Positions 62,621 to 64,000 of a stretch of 64,000 nucleotides of DNA are shown here, piece after piece. The translations under genes and the position numbers were made by a program. Source of the DNA: Gemmatimonadota bacterium (lineage in GTDB: Bacteria > Gemmatimonadota > Gemmatimonadetes > Gemmatimonadales > Gemmatimonadaceae); contig JAIUOB010000004.1 in NCBI GenBank assembly GCA_020161135.1, forward strand, positions 62,001 to 126,000, written 5' to 3'. Under the pieces are notes generated by a model. The model made no database searches, was not told the origin of the DNA, and saw only the letters and a list, made by a program, of their open reading frames with translations. The first letter of the stretch is position 1, and the number at the start of each line of letters is the position of its first letter.

Positions 62621-64000
62621 GATACGGCCAACCGGACGCGGTCGCGATCGGCTTCTTCGGCGTCTTCATCGCCATCACCCTGGGCATCACCTGGTGGGCC
62701 GCGCGACGCACGCGCACCGCCGAGCACTTCTACGCGGCCGGTCGCAGCGTGACCGCCGTGCAGAACGGCTTCGCGCTCGCGGGCGACTACATGAGCGCCG
62801 CGTCCTTCCTCGGCATCGCGGGCCTCGTGTCCACGAGCGGGTTCGATGGGCTCATCTACTCGACGGGCTGGCTCGTGGGATGGCCAGTCGTGCTCTTCCT
62901 CATCGCAGAGCCGCTGCGCAATCTCGGGCGCTACACGTTTGCCGATGTGGTCGCGGCCCGCCTGAATCCCGTGCCGGTGCGCATCGCGGCGGCGTGCGGC
63001 ACGCTGGCCACCATCGCCTTCTATCTCATCGCGCAGATGGTGGGCGCGGGATCGCTCATCCGTCTGCTGTTCGGCATCCCCTACGAGACGGCGGTGCTCA
63101 TCGTCGGCGCCGCGATGATGGCCTACGTGCTGTTCGGCGGCATGCTGGCGACGACGTGGGTGCAGATCGTGAAGGCCGTGCTGCTGCTCGGGGGCGCGGC
63201 GCTGCTCGCGCTGCTCGTGCTGTCGCAGTTCGGGTTCGATCCGCGGGCCCTCTTCGCAGCGGCGGCCCGTGCACACGGTGCCGGGGTGCTCGCGCCCGGC
63301 AAGCTCGTGTCCAATCCATGGGACGCCATCTCGCTGGGACTCGCGCTCATGTTCGGCACGGCAGGACTGCCGCACATCCTCATGCGCTTCTACACCGTCC
63401 CCGATGCGCATGCCGCGCGCCGCTCGGTGTTCTATGCCACAGGGCTCATCGGCACCTTCTACCTCATGACGTTCGTGCTGGGCTTCGGCGCCATGGTGCT
63501 CGTGGGCCCCGACGCGATCCGCGCCGTGGATGCCGGCGGCAACATGGCCGCGCCCATGCTCGCCGAGTTGCTGGGCGGCCGTGCGTTCCTCGGGTTCATT
63601 GCCGCGGTGGCCTTCGCGACCATCCTCGCGGTGGTCGCGGGGCTCGCACTGAGTGGGGCCGCCGCCATTTCGCACGATCTTTGGTCGAGCGTGGTACGCC
63701 GCGGAGCGCCCAAGCCCGGCGAGGAGCTCCGCGTGGCGCGCATCGCGACCGTGGCCCTCGCGCTCCTCGCCATCGCGCTCGGCGTGGCCTTCAAGGGGCA
63801 GAACGTCGCCTTCATGGTGGGGCTCGCGTTCGCGATTGCGGCGAGCGCCAACTTCCCCGCGCTCGTCTTGAGTGTCTTCTGGCGCCGCACGAGCACGGCG
63901 GGCGCCGCGACCAGCATGCTCGTCGGCACGGTCGCGACCGTGGGGCTCATCGCCCTCTCACCGGCGGTGCAGGTCGACCTGCTCAAGCACGCCACGGCAC
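62617..64000 (+). CDS. actP: ActP-like sodium:solute (cation/acetate) symporter, 5' part
   Basis: The first 461 codons are present and the gene runs off the right edge. The product begins [20 protein letters not shown] and shows the SSS-family pattern: [70 protein letters not shown] and [25 protein letters not shown]. The coupling with DUF485 is typical of cation/acetate symporters. Start ATG lies in the overlap ATGA with the DUF485 stop. Confidence 0.93.
   Translation, partial: MRYGQPDAVAIGFFGVFIAITLGITWWAARRTRTAEHFYAAGRSVTAVQNGFALAGDYMSAASFLGIAGLVSTSGFDGLIYSTGWLVGWPVVLFLIAEPLRNLGRYTFADVVAARLNPVPVRIAAACGTLATIAFYLIAQMVGAGSLIRLLFGIPYETAVLIVGAAMMAYVLFGGMLATTWVQIVKAVLLLGGAALLALLVLSQFGFDPRALFAAAARAHGAGVLAPGKLVSNPWDAISLGLALMFGTAGLPHILMRFYTVPDAHAARRSVFYATGLIGTFYLMTFVLGFGAMVLVGPDAIRAVDAGGNMAAPMLAELLGGRAFLGFIAAVAFATILAVVAGLALSGAAAISHDLWSSVVRRGAPKPGEELRVARIATVALALLAIALGVAFKGQNVAFMVGLAFAIAASANFPALVLSVFWRRTSTAGAATSMLVGTVATVGLIALSPAVQVDLLKHATA

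Overview
The window is about 64 kb of high-GC bacterial chromosome with dense, mostly housekeeping gene content and no rRNA, tRNA, CRISPR array, prophage or insertion sequence that I can recognise. The best fit is a member of the Gemmatimonadota (Gemmatimonas-like). This is inferred from several things together: the high GC, a short RpoD without region 1.1, an ECF sigma factor paired with a TPR-type Ser/Thr kinase, many signal-peptide or lipobox proteins, a metallopeptidase/propeller/beta-barrel fusion, and the gene order rpsF-rpsR-DUF2232-rplI-rsfS. It is not proven by a marker gene here.

Region 1 to 13.7 kb (mostly + strand): the end of rplY (L25), pth, a sialidase-like lipoprotein, an M28 lipoprotein peptidase, a stand-alone four-helix-bundle gene bracketed by two structured palindromic repeats, ychF, a DUF3108 protein, a divergent yedK/SRAP gene, the ribosomal operon rpsF-rpsR-DUF2232-rplI, rsfS, and the 1088-residue fusion protein followed by a strong terminator.

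Region 13.8 to 27.5 kb: an ECF sigma factor and Ser/Thr kinase pair on the minus strand. Divergent from it are two overlapping SPOR-domain genes, smc and a FlgD-Ig-type secreted protein, all translationally coupled, followed by a metallo-beta-lactamase-fold hydrolase, aroF (DAHP synthase) and a LolA-like protein.

Region 27.5 to 32.5 kb (minus): prfA-prmC-(YlbF-like)-tmk-S41 protease. Divergent from prfA are a Crp/Fnr regulator and a second metallo-beta-lactamase-fold protein (32.7 to 34.4 kb).

Region 34.4 to 46.5 kb (minus): a compact ten-gene run starting at rpoD: rpoD, yajQ, rimO, hemL, a SpoIID-like lipoprotein, a Gfo/Idh/MocA oxidoreductase, a DUF4105 protein, hyuA, a uracil-DNA-glycosylase-like gene and hyuB. 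Most neighbours overlap by 1 to 4 bases. The glycosylase gene sits between the two subunits of a hydantoinase/oxoprolinase.

Region 46.6 to 56.4 kb (minus): an aldehyde dehydrogenase, a small membrane protein, a sigma-54-type response regulator with a GSFTGA variant of the GAFTGA loop and an overlapping gene of unknown function, a secreted subtilisin, a ComM/YifB ATPase, a D-aminoacylase-like amidohydrolase and an FKBP lipoprotein.

Region 56.6 to 64 kb: a ThrE-type exporter, an MFS transporter, a Sfp/EntD-type phosphopantetheinyl transferase, a UbiE/MenG-type methyltransferase, a thioredoxin-like CxxC protein convergent with a VKOR-type membrane protein, and a DUF485 protein coupled to the start of an ActP-like sodium:solute symporter that runs off the right edge.

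The most unusual signals are the repeat-flanked four-helix-bundle gene, the SPOR protein with a degenerate ParA/CpsD-like domain coupled to smc, and the three-part outer-membrane fusion protein.
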